A stretch of 35,486 bases of DNA from Gemmatimonadota bacterium (GTDB taxonomy: Bacteria > Gemmatimonadota > Gemmatimonadetes > Palauibacterales > Palauibacteraceae): positions 1 to 35,486 of the forward strand of contig JAUVTH010000001.1 in assembly GCA_030601615.1 (NCBI GenBank), given 5' to 3'. A model generated the notes under the pieces. That model searched no databases. It saw only the letters and a list, made by a program, of their open reading frames with translations, and was not told where the DNA came from. Positions 15,915 to 23,676 of the stretch are shown here, piece by piece (position 1 is the first letter of the stretch; each line of letters begins with the position of its first letter). A program made the position numbers and the translations under genes.

Positions 15915-17054
15915 ATGCCGGCGGTGACCCTCACGCAAGATCTGAACGGGTACCTTCTTCTGGAAGATGGCAAGACGTGGCCGGGTCGGTTGGCAGGCGC
16001 GGCCAACGATACCGCCGGCGAGTTGGTGTTTACGACCAATCTGACTGGCTACCAGGAGGTGCTCACGGATCCGTCCTTCGCAGGGCAGATCGTCGTAATG
16101 ACCGCTCCCATGATAGGCAATTACGGGGTCACGCCGGCGGACGAGCAGGCATCCAGGCCCTGGGTCGCCGGCTTCGTCGTGCGGGAGATGTCGAGGGTAA
16201 CGAGCGGCTGGCGAGCTACGGAGGGGCTCGAGAAGTATCTGACGACACACGGGATCTCCGCGCTCACCGGCGCAGACACACGGGCGATCACCAGGCACGT
16301 CCGAGACAGAGGCACGATGCGCGCGCTGATCGCTTCCGCCTCCCTCTCGATCGAGGAGGGTCTGGAGCGGCTCGCCTCTCACCCGGTCATGGAAGGCCTC
16401 GATCTGGCGACCGGCGTGTCGACGACCGAACCGTATTCGGTCAAGGCCCGCGGCCCGGAGAGAGGTGTCGTCGTCTGTCTGGACTACGGAGTGAAGCGGC
16501 GCAGTCTCGACCTGATAGCCGCGGAGGGTTATCGAGTCGAGGTGCTGCCGGCGAGCGTCGGACCTGAGGGAATCCTGCAACGGCGACCGGCGGGCCTGTT
16601 CGTATCCAACGGCCCCGGAGACCCCGCTGCGGTGCCGGGTGCGGCGGAGACCGTCCGGGCCGTCAGCGATGCAGGGGTACCGGTATTCGGGATATGCCTC
16701 GGTTGCCAGTTGATCGCACGGGCGTTCGGCGGGCGGACGTACAAGCTGCCGTACGGACACCGGGGAGGGAACCACCCGGTACGCAACCTCGACACGGGCG
16801 CGATCGAGATCACGTCACAGAACCACGGCTTTGCGATAGCCGAAATGGAGGGTTTGGCGGAGGGTGCGGTGGAGCTGAGAGTCACTCACCGGAACCTCAA
16901 CGACGGGACCGTGGAGGGGCTGGCCCACGCGTCGCGACCGGTGTTTGCGGTCCAGTATCATCCCGAGGCGGCCCCGGGTCCGCACGACAGCCGGTACCTG
17001 TTTCGGCGGTTCGTCGAAGCGATGGACGCAACTTCTGCGGTGCCAACCGGTTGA
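15915..17054 (+). CDS. carA: Carbamoyl-phosphate synthase small (glutaminase) subunit
   Basis: CarA hydrolyses glutamine and passes ammonia to CarB, which makes carbamoyl phosphate for pyrimidines and arginine. The 379-residue protein has the N-terminal CarA domain (LLLEDGKTWPGRL, FTTNLTGYQEVLTDPSF, and TGADTRAITRHVRDRGTM). The class I amidotransferase domain follows, with GICLGCQLIARAFGG holding the nucleophilic Cys and QYHPEAAPGPHDS the His-Glu pair. ATG at 15915 is preferred; in-frame GTGs at 15894 and 15900 are alternatives. None has a convincing ribosome-binding site. Only 42 bases separate it from the divergent rnhA start, so its promoter must overlap rnhA. carB is not adjacent, which is common outside proteobacteria. 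Confidence 0.95.
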   Translation: MPAVTLTQDLNGYLLLEDGKTWPGRLAGAANDTAGELVFTTNLTGYQEVLTDPSFAGQIVVMTAPMIGNYGVTPADEQASRPWVAGFVVREMSRVTSGWRATEGLEKYLTTHGISALTGADTRAITRHVRDRGTMRALIASASLSIEEGLERLASHPVMEGLDLATGVSTTEPYSVKARGPERGVVVCLDYGVKRRSLDLIAAEGYRVEVLPASVGPEGILQRRPAGLFVSNGPGDPAAVPGAAETVRAVSDAGVPVFGICLGCQLIARAFGGRTYKLPYGHRGGNHPVRNLDTGAIEITSQNHGFAIAEMEGLAEGAVELRVTHRNLNDGTVEGLAHASRPVFAVQYHPEAAPGPHDSRYLFRRFVEAMDATSAVPTG

Positions 17055-17079
17055 CACGGTTTCGGGCACGGCGCTAGTT
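17051..17079 (+). promoter_or_regulatory. Candidate promoter for sppA
   Basis: TTGACA (17051-17056), a perfect -35 hexamer, overlaps the carA stop codon. After 17 bases comes CTAGTT (17074-17079), a moderate -10. The predicted start lies about 60 bases before the sppA ATG. Confidence 0.45.
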
Positions 17080-17143
17080 TCCACCGGTCTGGGGGCGCCG
17101 CGGACACGGGCCGGCCCGTATATCCAGCGGCAGGATCCCCACC

Positions 17144-18076
17144 ATGGAGGCTCATCTCCGCACGCGGGAGCCACTTGACGTGCAGCGTCGCACGACGGTT
17201 CTCAGCATTGCTATTCTTCTAGCGTTCTTCGCGATCGGCGCAGCCGTGGTCGGTCGCCTGATGCTCGGGGGACACGTTCCCTTCGTTTCCTCAGATCGGG
17301 TGGCGATCATCCCGGTCACGGGCGTGATCGAATCGGACGGGACGTTTCTCCAGCGGCTCAAGCGGTTCCGCGAGGACGAGTCCGTCCGTGGGTTCGTCAT
17401 AGAGATACGGTCCCCGGGTGGCGTCGCGGGGGCGGCCCAGAGCATGTACTCCGAGCTCGCTCGTCTGCGGGACGAAGATGAGCGACCCGTCGTGGCGTGG
17501 ATCGGAGAGATCGGCGCGTCCGGTGGCTACTACGTCGCCCTGGGTGCCGACAGCATTCTGGCGCTGCCGAGTGCCCTCACCGGATCCATTGGTGTGATTA
17601 TGCAATTCCCGAACGCCGGGGAGCTCCTGCGAAAGGTCGGCGTCGGGCTGGAGGTCGTGAAGAGCGGTGACTTGAAGGGCCTGGGCTCGCCTGTCCGGGA
17701 TCTCACGGACGAGGAGCGGCGAGTGCTCCAGGACTTGGTGGACGACGTCTACGACCAGTTCCTTGCGGCCGTCGTCGAGAACAGGGAGCTGGGGCGGGAG
17801 CAGGCAGCGTCACTCGCGGATGGACGCGTGATGTCGGGAGCGCAGGCCGCCCGGGCCGGACTCGTGGATCGGACGGCGACGCTGCGCGAAGCAGTGGACG
17901 TGGCCGGCCGGATGGCGGGACTCGGAGAGAATCCGCGTACCGTGCGGCCGGCGGAGCGACGTCTGGGATTCTGGGACATAATCCGCGGAGTGGAGGAGTC
18001 GAGACTGCACCTCATCGTGAGGAGCATCCTCGATCGGTCTCTGGCCGGTCCGAGACTCCGCTATCAATGGCCGTGA
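17144..18076 (+). CDS. sppA: Signal peptide peptidase SppA (S49 serine protease)
   Basis: SppA degrades leftover signal peptides in the inner membrane. The 310-residue protein is the short, 36-kDa type: a cytosolic N-terminus, one transmembrane helix at about 19-41, then a single S49 domain. GEIGASGGYYVALGAD supplies the nucleophile Ser126 and KSGDLKGLGSP supplies the general base Lys178; the spacing fits the Ser-Lys dyad of B. subtilis SppA. IRSPGGVAGAAQSMY near 88-102 is the usual substrate-binding strand. A promoter candidate begins at the carA stop. An HU-type gene follows after 57 bases. Confidence 0.94.
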   Translation: MEAHLRTREPLDVQRRTTVLSIAILLAFFAIGAAVVGRLMLGGHVPFVSSDRVAIIPVTGVIESDGTFLQRLKRFREDESVRGFVIEIRSPGGVAGAAQSMYSELARLRDEDERPVVAWIGEIGASGGYYVALGADSILALPSALTGSIGVIMQFPNAGELLRKVGVGLEVVKSGDLKGLGSPVRDLTDEERRVLQDLVDDVYDQFLAAVVENRELGREQAASLADGRVMSGAQAARAGLVDRTATLREAVDVAGRMAGLGENPRTVRPAERRLGFWDIIRGVEESRLHLIVRSILDRSLAGPRLRYQWP

Positions 18077-18133
18077 TCATACCCCGTCAGGGGCCAGGTC
18101 GGACCATCAACCACCGGCGAAGAGGGAGTTGAC

Positions 18134-18421
18134 ATGACCAAGGCTGACCTCGTCGAACAGGTACACGAAGCGATCGGGCCGGGCGTAACGAAGAAGGACT
18201 GCGCAGCCGTGATCGATGCGTTTCTGAACGCTGTAAAACAGGCGATCGCCAACGGTGAGCACATCGAGATCCGGGGCTTCGGGACTTTCAAGGTCAGGAA
18301 TCGGAAGCCTCGCATCGCCCGCAATCCGAGGACGGGCGAATCCGTCGCGGTGCCGGCGCGCGCCGTACCGGTATTCAAGCCGTCCCGTCTGTTCAAGAAG
18401 CAGGTGGAGGAGTCTGCCTGA
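18134..18421 (+). CDS. hup: HU/IHF family nucleoid-associated DNA-binding protein
   Basis: The 95-residue protein has the full HU/IHF fold: MTKADLVEQVHEAIG helix, VTKKDCAAVIDAFLNAVKQAIANGEHIEIRGFGTFKV, and the DNA-clasping arm RNRKPRIARNPRTGESVAVPARAVPVFKPS, followed by a short C-terminal helix. The GFGTF and RNP.TG motifs are intact. Such proteins bend DNA and shape the nucleoid, often as homodimers. Whether it acts as sequence-independent HU or as an IHF subunit cannot be decided from this copy alone. GAGGGAG eight bases before the ATG is a strong ribosome-binding site, fitting high expression. Confidence 0.95.
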   Translation: MTKADLVEQVHEAIGPGVTKKDCAAVIDAFLNAVKQAIANGEHIEIRGFGTFKVRNRKPRIARNPRTGESVAVPARAVPVFKPSRLFKKQVEESA

Positions 18422-18439
18422 GTCGGGATGGAGGGGAAC

Positions 18440-18474
18440 GCTGCGGCCGCTCGGTGTTCCGGGACGGCCGCAGC
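18440..18474. terminator. Stem-loop between convergent hup and aminotransferase genes
   Basis: GCTGCGGCCG (18440-18449) pairs perfectly with CGGCCGCAGC (18465-18474) around a 15-base loop. It sits between two convergent genes and could end transcripts from both sides, but neither strand shows a U-tract, so termination strength is doubtful. Confidence 0.45.
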
Positions 18475-18485
18475 AATCGATCGAG

Positions 18486-19646
18486 TCAGGAGAAGAAGGT
18501 CTTTATGCGGGCGAGGCCCTCGGCCAGTTCGTCGTCCGCCACCGAGTAGTTCAGCCGCAGGTAGCCGGGCGTTCCAAATGGCTCGCCCGGCACCGAAGCG
18601 ACACCTGCTTCCACCAACAGCTTCTCGGCGACTTCCAGGGAGTCCTCCGATCCCGTAAGGCGTACGTACAGGTAAATGGCTCCCGCAGGCACCCGAACCT
18701 CGAGTCCGGGCACGTCCCGGAGGGCCTCGACCGCCGTATCACGGCGGCGGTACAGGATGTCCCTGAAGCCACGGACGATGTCGTCACGCTCGGGCGAAGC
18801 GAGGACCGCGGCGGCCGCATGCTGTGACGGGCCGGCGGCGCCGGATGTCGTCTGGCTCTGCAGGGCGGACATCTTCTGAATGAGCTCCGTGGGTGCCGCG
18901 GCATAGCCGATGCGCCAGCCCGGCATCGAGAAGGCTTTCGAGACGCCGTCGAGGTGTACGACGCGGTCAGCGGCGTGGGCGACGTCATAGATCGAGGGGG
19001 CGGAGTCTCCCTGGTAGTACAGGCGCCGGTAGATCTCGTCGGACACGATCCACACGTCGTTCTCCCGGGCCCATGCGGCCAACTGCTCCATCAGGTCTCG
19101 GTCGTACACACCGCCGCTCGGGTTGCCTGGAGAGTTGAGGAAGAGCGCCTTCGTGGCTGGCGTCCGCAGCCTCTCCAGATCGTCGATGTCGATTCGGAAA
19201 CCTTCGTCCCACGCCGTCGGGACGATTACGGGAAGGGCTCCCGCGAGCTGAACGACCGCCAGATACGTCGGCCAGTAGGGAGTCGGAACCATGACCTCAT
19301 CGCCCTCCTGGAAAAGGCAGAAGGAGAGATTGAACAGCGCTTGCTTGACTCCCGCTGAGATGATCACGTTTGCCGGCTCGATCGACGCGAGCTCCGTGGA
19401 TTCGTTGATGTAGTCTGCTACCGCAGATCTGAGCTCGGGGATGCCTGGCGTCGGCGGGTATCCGGACTTGCCCGAGCGGACGAAATCCACGCCCCCCGCG
19501 ATGCCCACATCCGGAGTGGGGAACGAAGGTTCTCCGGCGGACAGGTCTATGACCGACTCCCCGGCTGCTCGCATCTGCTTGGCCCGTGCGCTGATCGCCA
19601 GGGTAGGAGACGGAACGAGAGAAGAGATGTTCTTTGAGAAGCGCAT
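18486..19646 (-). CDS. PLP-dependent aminotransferase, aspartate aminotransferase type (class I)
   Basis: Fold-type I aminotransferases move an amino group between amino and keto acids using pyridoxal phosphate; aspartate with 2-oxoglutarate is the usual pair in this subgroup. The 386-residue protein has IDLSAGEPSFPTP near 33-45, YPPTPGIPELR (substrate loop), NSPGNPSGGVY near 171-181, SDEIYRRLYY with Asp203, and the PLP-binding Lys237 in DGVSKAFSMPGWRIGY. A substrate-carboxylate Arg lies in YLRLNYS near the end. The ATG at 19646 gives MRFSKNISSLVPSPTLAIS, matching family starts; a longer in-frame start at 19751 lies upstream of the predicted transcription start. A good promoter lies 105 bases upstream. 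Exact substrate (aspartate, prephenate or others) is not determined. Confidence 0.93.
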   Translation of the reverse strand: MRFSKNISSLVPSPTLAISARAKQMRAAGESVIDLSAGEPSFPTPDVGIAGGVDFVRSGKSGYPPTPGIPELRSAVADYINESTELASIEPANVIISAGVKQALFNLSFCLFQEGDEVMVPTPYWPTYLAVVQLAGALPVIVPTAWDEGFRIDIDDLERLRTPATKALFLNSPGNPSGGVYDRDLMEQLAAWARENDVWIVSDEIYRRLYYQGDSAPSIYDVAHAADRVVHLDGVSKAFSMPGWRIGYAAAPTELIQKMSALQSQTTSGAAGPSQHAAAAVLASPERDDIVRGFRDILYRRRDTAVEALRDVPGLEVRVPAGAIYLYVRLTGSEDSLEVAEKLLVEAGVASVPGEPFGTPGYLRLNYSVADDELAEGLARIKTFFS

Positions 19647-19750
19647 GTGGAACCCCCGAGATCCGGGTGATTGTTGGAGCTTCGTCCGAGCGCTAGCTTC
19701 CGGCTCAGCGCGTTTCGGAGGGCGGGCAACACGAACCTCCACGAACACCA

Positions 19751-19780
19751 AATTTATTCGCGACGTTGGGACGGCGTCAA
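19751..19780 (-). promoter_or_regulatory. Promoter for the aminotransferase gene
   Basis: On the minus strand TTGACG (19780-19775) and TAAATT (19756-19751) are separated by 18 bases; a shift of one base gives ATAAAT at 17. Predicted transcription start is about 19744, leaving a leader of nearly 100 bases before the ATG at 19646. Confidence 0.5.
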
Positions 19781-19804
19781 GGCCAATTTCTACGTGAGCG
19801 ACGC

Positions 19805-20077
19805 ATGATCACAGAGACCACCACACTATTGACTCCTGCCCAGGTTCTGGACGAGGCGCGCCGGTTTTTCACAGGGGAGGATTCCGTTTTCGCAGCCACT
19901 GTTGTGGACGAGAGCGATCGCCACGTGACAGTGGCCACTTTCCGGAGCCGGCTGGCCATTTCCGCTTGGGCAGACGAAGCCGTAGACGGAACGCGGGTGC
20001 GCGTCAGCACCCTTCGTCGACAGAATGCGGTCGGGAAATTCCTCTCCTGGCTTGAGACCGCGAGTCCGGCCGAGTGA
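19805..20077 (+). CDS. Uncharacterised 90-residue protein leading the moaDEA operon
   Basis: I do not recognise this family with certainty. The 90-residue protein has a helix (LTPAQVLDEARRFFTG), a central beta-rich part (VFAATVVDESDRHVTVATFRSRLAISAWA) and a basic segment TRVRVSTLRRQNAVGKFLSWLETA. No Cys, transmembrane segment or signal peptide is present. I prefer ATG at 19805; a longer in-frame start at 19766 lies in the promoter region of the divergent gene. Its stop overlaps the moaD GTG by four bases (GTGA), so it is translationally coupled to molybdopterin genes and may act with them. Its promoter is not obvious: the 158-base divergent region has a clear promoter only on the other strand. 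Possible roles include a pathway accessory or regulator, but nothing in the sequence proves it. Confidence 0.75.
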   Translation: MITETTTLLTPAQVLDEARRFFTGEDSVFAATVVDESDRHVTVATFRSRLAISAWADEAVDGTRVRVSTLRRQNAVGKFLSWLETASPAE

Positions 20078-20328
20078 GCGGCCGCTTTCCCGTGCACGTC
20101 CAGCTGTTCGGCAAGCATCGTGAGATCGTAGGGTCGTCGGTCGTGGAGCTCGAACTCGAGGCCGGTGGCACCGTCGCGGATCTGCGCGGACTGCTGGCGG
20201 CGCATCCCGTGCTCGGCGGCTGGCTGGGAGGATGCGCGATTGCGGTGAACCGACGCTACGAACGGGACGAGTCAGTCGTGGCAGTTGGGGACGAGGTTGC
20301 GATCATACCTCCAGTTGCCGGCGGTTGA
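20074..20328 (+). CDS. moaD: Molybdopterin synthase small subunit MoaD
   Basis: MoaD is the ubiquitin-like sulfur carrier whose C-terminal thiocarboxylate supplies the dithiolene sulfurs of molybdopterin. The 84-residue protein reads as a beta-grasp fold (VHVQLFGKHREIVGSSVVELELE, TVADLRGLLAAHP, CAIAVNRRY, GDEVAIIPPVAGG) and ends exactly in the required Gly-Gly (residues 83-84). The GTG start at 20074 overlaps the preceding stop. A MoaD-activating MoeB-like enzyme is not in the window. Confidence 0.95.
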   Translation: MSGRFPVHVQLFGKHREIVGSSVVELELEAGGTVADLRGLLAAHPVLGGWLGGCAIAVNRRYERDESVVAVGDEVAIIPPVAGG

Positions 20329-20333
20329 GCAGC

Positions 20334-20837
20334 GTGGGCGAGAGGCACGGAGAAGCGACGCCAGTCGGCGTGGTGGTGGCCGAGGTCACTGAGTCGGAGC
20401 TCGACGGAGCGGAGCTTCTGCGCCGGCTCGGAGACAGCTCCGATGGGGCAGTGATCGTCTTTGAGGGTCGTGTTCGAGACCACAACGGAGGCCGAGTGGT
20501 CGTTCGACTTCACTATGACGCGTACGCAGGAATGGCCGCAGACGTGCTTCAGGAGATCTCGCGAGAAGCGCTCGCACGCACGGGAGCTTCGGCGATCGGA
20601 GTCCAGCACCGCATCGGCAGCCTGGAGCCGCCCAGCGTCAGCCTGGTCGTCGCCGTGTCGGCTGCCCACCGAAGGCCGGCCTACGAGGCCTCTGCTTACG
20701 TGATCGAAGAACTGAAGCGTCGCCTGCCTCTGTGGAAACGCGAGGAGTACGCTGATGGAACCAGCGAGTGGCTGGGAGGGCACACTCCCGAGGCAGGCGC
20801 GCGGGGCGATGCGATGGTCATGAGGGGTACCGAATGA
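20334..20837 (+). CDS. moaE: Molybdopterin synthase catalytic subunit MoaE
   Basis: MoaE converts cyclic pyranopterin monophosphate into molybdopterin using two MoaD thiocarboxylates. The 167-residue product has FEGRVRDHNGG near 43-53, LHYDAYAGMA near 59-68, HRIGSLEPP near 92-100, AHRRPAYEASAYVIEELKRRLPLWKREEY and GTSEWL. Lys128 and Lys135 are spaced as the catalytic pair Lys119/Lys126 of E. coli MoaE. I chose GTG at 20334; TTG at 20325, which would overlap the moaD stop as TTGA, is an equally reasonable start three codons longer. The stop overlaps the moaA ATG by four bases. Confidence 0.93.
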   Translation: MGERHGEATPVGVVVAEVTESELDGAELLRRLGDSSDGAVIVFEGRVRDHNGGRVVVRLHYDAYAGMAADVLQEISREALARTGASAIGVQHRIGSLEPPSVSLVVAVSAAHRRPAYEASAYVIEELKRRLPLWKREEYADGTSEWLGGHTPEAGARGDAMVMRGTE

Positions 20838-21841
20838 TCCCCCGGGCGGGCGGCAAGGCGATGTACGATCAGTTCGGTCGGCGGATCGACTACCTCCGGA
20901 TATCGGTCACCGACAAGTGCAATCTCCGGTGCACGTATTGCATGCCGGTCGAAGGACTCGAGTGGATTGATCGGGACGAGTTCCTCACGTACGAGGAGAT
21001 CAGTTCCGTCGTTCGTCAGATGGCGGAGCACGGGCTCCGTCGTATCCGGCTGACGGGAGGGGAACCGCTGGTCCGGCGAGACCTCCCGGACCTCGTGCGC
21101 CAGCTCTCTGCGATTCCGGGCATCGAGGACATTGCGCTTTCGACGAACGCAATCCTGCTTCCTCAATTCGGAAGGGATCTCAAAGAGGCGGGCGTCAACC
21201 GGGTGAACGTGAGCCTGGACACGCTGCGCAGGGAACGTTTCCGTGACGTGGCCCGTCGTCCCGAGCGCTTCTTCGACGCTACGCTGGAGGGGCTCGCTGT
21301 GGCGGAACGTATGGGTTTCGCCCCTCTCAAGATCAATACGGTTCTCATGCGAGGCCTCAATGACGACGAGATTGAGGACTTCGCCCAAATCACCCGGGAG
21401 CGGCCCTGGCACGTCAGGTTCATCGAGCTCATGCCAACGGGAGACAATCTCCATCTCTCGAAGCGGTTTCTGTCTACGGACTCGGTGCTCCAGCGCCTCC
21501 AGGACATCGGTGATCTGCTGCCCGCCGCTGGACCGGTGGGGAACGGGCCGGCCACGTACTTCCGATTCGACGGCGCTCCTGGGACGGTCGGTGTCATCAC
21601 ACCGCTGTCCCACAACTACTGTGACCGCTGCAATCGGGTGCGCCTCACTGCGGACGGAAAGCTGAGGACCTGCCTGTTCGGCACGCACGAGGTGGATCTG
21701 AAGACCCCTTTGAGGGCCACCGGGGACATCGTCCCCGCGGTTCGTGAAGCGCTTGCCGGCAAGCCCGAACGGCATCTTCTGCAGCTCGGGACGGCTCGCG
21801 GAAGCGGCGGACTCAGAGCCCTGAGCCAGGTCGGTGGCTGA
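20834..21841 (+). CDS. moaA: GTP 3',8-cyclase MoaA (radical SAM)
   Basis: MoaA, with MoaC, turns GTP into cyclic pyranopterin monophosphate, the first step of molybdenum cofactor synthesis. The 335-residue protein has the radical-SAM cluster CNLRCTYCMP (Cys29, Cys33, Cys36), the RLTGGEPLVRRDL SAM-binding block, and the second, GTP-binding cluster CDRCNRVRLTADGKLRTC (CX2CX13C, Cys263, Cys266, Cys280). It ends RALSQVGG, keeping the terminal Gly-Gly needed in known MoaA enzymes. Start ATG at 20834 overlaps moaE; ATG at 20861 is an alternative that begins just before the conserved DQFGRRIDYLRISVTD. moaC is not in the window, so it must be elsewhere. Confidence 0.96.
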   Translation: MIPRAGGKAMYDQFGRRIDYLRISVTDKCNLRCTYCMPVEGLEWIDRDEFLTYEEISSVVRQMAEHGLRRIRLTGGEPLVRRDLPDLVRQLSAIPGIEDIALSTNAILLPQFGRDLKEAGVNRVNVSLDTLRRERFRDVARRPERFFDATLEGLAVAERMGFAPLKINTVLMRGLNDDEIEDFAQITRERPWHVRFIELMPTGDNLHLSKRFLSTDSVLQRLQDIGDLLPAAGPVGNGPATYFRFDGAPGTVGVITPLSHNYCDRCNRVRLTADGKLRTCLFGTHEVDLKTPLRATGDIVPAVREALAGKPERHLLQLGTARGSGGLRALSQVGG

Positions 21842-21975
21842 AGGCCCAACCACCGGTTGCGCATCGACGCAGGCAGGGTAGGTTGGGATCTGGAAGACCT
21901 GTGGCGCGGCCTCCCCCTGCGCCCGTTCTTCTGACGACAGACCCAATCCAAACTCTCCACTCAAGGACGGTCACC

Positions 21976-22902
21976 GTGGACAAGATAACCGTAATCGGAG
22001 CCGGCCACGTAGGCGCGACCGCAGCGCAGAGAATTGCGGAGCGCGAGCTCGCTCGGGAAGTAGTGCTGGTCGACATCCTGGAGGGCGTGCCGCAGGGCAA
22101 GGCGTTGGACCAGTGGGAGTCCGCACCCGTTGAGGGCTTCGACACCATGGTCACGGGAGCCCAGAGTTACGAGGACACCGCGGGCTCGGGAGTCTATGTC
22201 GTGACAGCGGGTCTGGCCCGGAAGCCGGGAATGAGTCGGGACGACCTCTTACAGAAGAATACGCAGATCATCGCCGGGGTGGCCGAACAGATCAAGCTTC
22301 ACAGCCCGGACGCGATCATCGTGATGGTCACGAACCCGCTCGACGTGATGGCGTACGTTGCCAAGGAGGTCGCGGGCTTTCCGCGCGAGCGCGTGATCGG
22401 CATGGCGGGGATCCTGGACACGGCCCGGTTCCGCAGCTTTATCGCCATGGAGTTGAATGTCAGTGTGGAGGACATCCAGGCGTTGGTGCTCGGCGGGCAC
22501 GGCGACAGCATGGTCCCGATCGTCAGCACGGTCAGCGTGGGCGGCATCCCGCTCTCGCAGCTCATGTCTGCCGATCGGATCGAGGCCCTGGTCGAGCGGA
22601 CCCGGAAGGGTGGCGGCGAGATCGTGAAGCTCCTCGGTACGGGCTCTGCCTACTACGCACCCTCTTCCGGTGCGGTCCAGATGGTCGAGGCGATCGCCCG
22701 CAACAAGATGCGGGTGCTTCCGTGCGCTGCGTGGCTGGAGGGAGAGTTCGGGCTCGACGGTCTATTCCTCGGCGTGCCGTGCAAGCTCGGTCGGGGCGGC
22801 CTGGAGGGTGTGATCGAGGTCGAGTTGTCCGACGAGGAACGTTCGGCCCTCGAAGCTTCGGCGGCTGCCGTGCGTGGCACGATGGAGATGTTACAGCTCT
22901 GA
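21976..22902 (+). CDS. mdh: Malate dehydrogenase (lactate dehydrogenase-like type)
   Basis: The enzyme interconverts malate and oxaloacetate with NAD+ in the citric acid cycle. The 308-residue protein has the Rossmann loop GAGHVGATAA (8-17), Asp33 for NAD ribose, substrate arginines Arg82 and Arg88 in ARKPGMSRDDL, MVTNPLDV, and the Asp148/Arg151/His175 set (LDTARFR, GGHGDSMVP). Arg82 in place of the Gln of lactate dehydrogenases marks malate specificity. GTG at 21976 is chosen because AAGGACGG lies at ideal distance and the conserved strand starts immediately. The 134-base gap to moaA suggests its own promoter, but I see no convincing one. A terminator hairpin follows. Confidence 0.96.
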   Translation: MDKITVIGAGHVGATAAQRIAERELAREVVLVDILEGVPQGKALDQWESAPVEGFDTMVTGAQSYEDTAGSGVYVVTAGLARKPGMSRDDLLQKNTQIIAGVAEQIKLHSPDAIIVMVTNPLDVMAYVAKEVAGFPRERVIGMAGILDTARFRSFIAMELNVSVEDIQALVLGGHGDSMVPIVSTVSVGGIPLSQLMSADRIEALVERTRKGGGEIVKLLGTGSAYYAPSSGAVQMVEAIARNKMRVLPCAAWLEGEFGLDGLFLGVPCKLGRGGLEGVIEVELSDEERSALEASAAAVRGTMEMLQL

Positions 22903-22938
22903 TTCGCGCGCACGTGAGGGCGGGAGCAGAGATTTCCG

Positions 22939-22979
22939 AAAGCGGGGGGCGCGCTCGATGCGGGCGCGGTCCCCGCTTT
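22939..22979 (+). terminator. Probable terminator of mdh
   Basis: AAAGCGGGG (22939-22947) pairs with CCCCGCTTT (22971-22979), nine perfect base pairs, and the 23-base loop contains a further CGCGC/GCGCG stem. The U-tract is only the UUU of the closing arm, so termination is plausible but not strong. Confidence 0.55.
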
Positions 22980-23018
22980 AGAAGGCCGTACTGCTTCAAC
23001 AGCCTGCTGTAGGTCGCA

Positions 23019-23558
23019 ATGAGCTACCTGGACTTCCTGCGGGGCTGGTACAACCTCGTCTTCCTGCTTGCCGGAGCAGGTGGTCTCGCTTGCTTCGCCT
23101 GGGGACGAATCGCGGATCGAGACCTGTTCCGGCCCGCCGTCGTGCTCGTGGTCGCCGCAGTGACCGGTCTGACCTGGAACGGAGCGATTCACGATCTCGG
23201 CCTGGGCTCCGCGGCGCCTCGGTTTCCTCTGGTGGTCCTCGTTTCAGCCGCGGTCGGCCTGATCACGGCGACCGGCGTCGGCCGGATTCGAGATCGACAC
23301 TTTCGACCGATCTCCGCCGTCCAGTTTAACCGTCCCGGCCATGAGGGTGTCGAAGCACGCGTCGTGACGAAGACGACCGGGACCGATCCGGGCACCGGAC
23401 GCGCTCAGTGGCAGGACACCGACGGAGTGCTTCACATCGTGCATATCCACACGGCCACGGACGAAATCGGTTTCGGACGAAGGGTACGGCTGGGCCCGTT
23501 CGATCCTGTAGTCGAATCGTATCTGGCCGAGACGCTGCCCCGCCGCCGCAAGCGCTAG
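23019..23558 (+). CDS. Uncharacterised membrane protein with three transmembrane helices and a soluble tail
   Basis: The 179-residue protein has an N-terminal membrane part with helices at about 10-29 (LVFLLAGAGGLACFAWG), 38-54 (PAVVLVVAAVTGLTWNG) and 69-86 (FPLVVLVSAAVGLITATGVG). A 90-residue soluble part of short beta strands follows (GVEARVVTKTTG, AQWQDTDGVLHIVHIHTA, GRRVRLGPFD) and the end is basic. A membrane anchor plus a small beta domain recalls NfeD-like or YqiJ-type OB-fold proteins, but I cannot assign it to a family. It stands alone between mdh and the lipoprotein gene, without a clear promoter or ribosome-binding site. Coding nature is supported by length and composition, not by a recognised motif. 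Confidence 0.65.
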   Translation: MSYLDFLRGWYNLVFLLAGAGGLACFAWGRIADRDLFRPAVVLVVAAVTGLTWNGAIHDLGLGSAAPRFPLVVLVSAAVGLITATGVGRIRDRHFRPISAVQFNRPGHEGVEARVVTKTTGTDPGTGRAQWQDTDGVLHIVHIHTATDEIGFGRRVRLGPFDPVVESYLAETLPRRRKR

Positions 23559-23676
23559 TTTCCGGAGGATCCTTCCGACGAGTGACTTCCAGGCAGCTCG
23601 AGTCGTCTTGGGGTTGAATCGCCTCTACCAACAACTGTGACCGGCGAGGATCCGGTCGAAACAGGGGAGGGCCGAG

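Noticed and set aside
15873..16775. An N-terminal extension of rnhA of about 300 codons, open on the minus strand
   Set aside because: The extension is antisense to carA and unlike RNase H; the ATG at 15872 gives a normal family start with a ribosome-binding site.
21834..21856. CGGTGG/CCACCG hairpin after moaA as a terminator
   Set aside because: Only six base pairs, overlapping the moaA end, and no U-tract follows.
21857..21884. TTGCGC-16-TAGGTT as a promoter for mdh
   Set aside because: Both hexamers match poorly and the spacing is short; not better than chance in this sequence.
20696..21964. A 422-codon open frame on the minus strand opposite moaE and moaA
   Set aside because: Antisense to moaA with its intact clusters; low-complexity translation and no ribosome-binding site.
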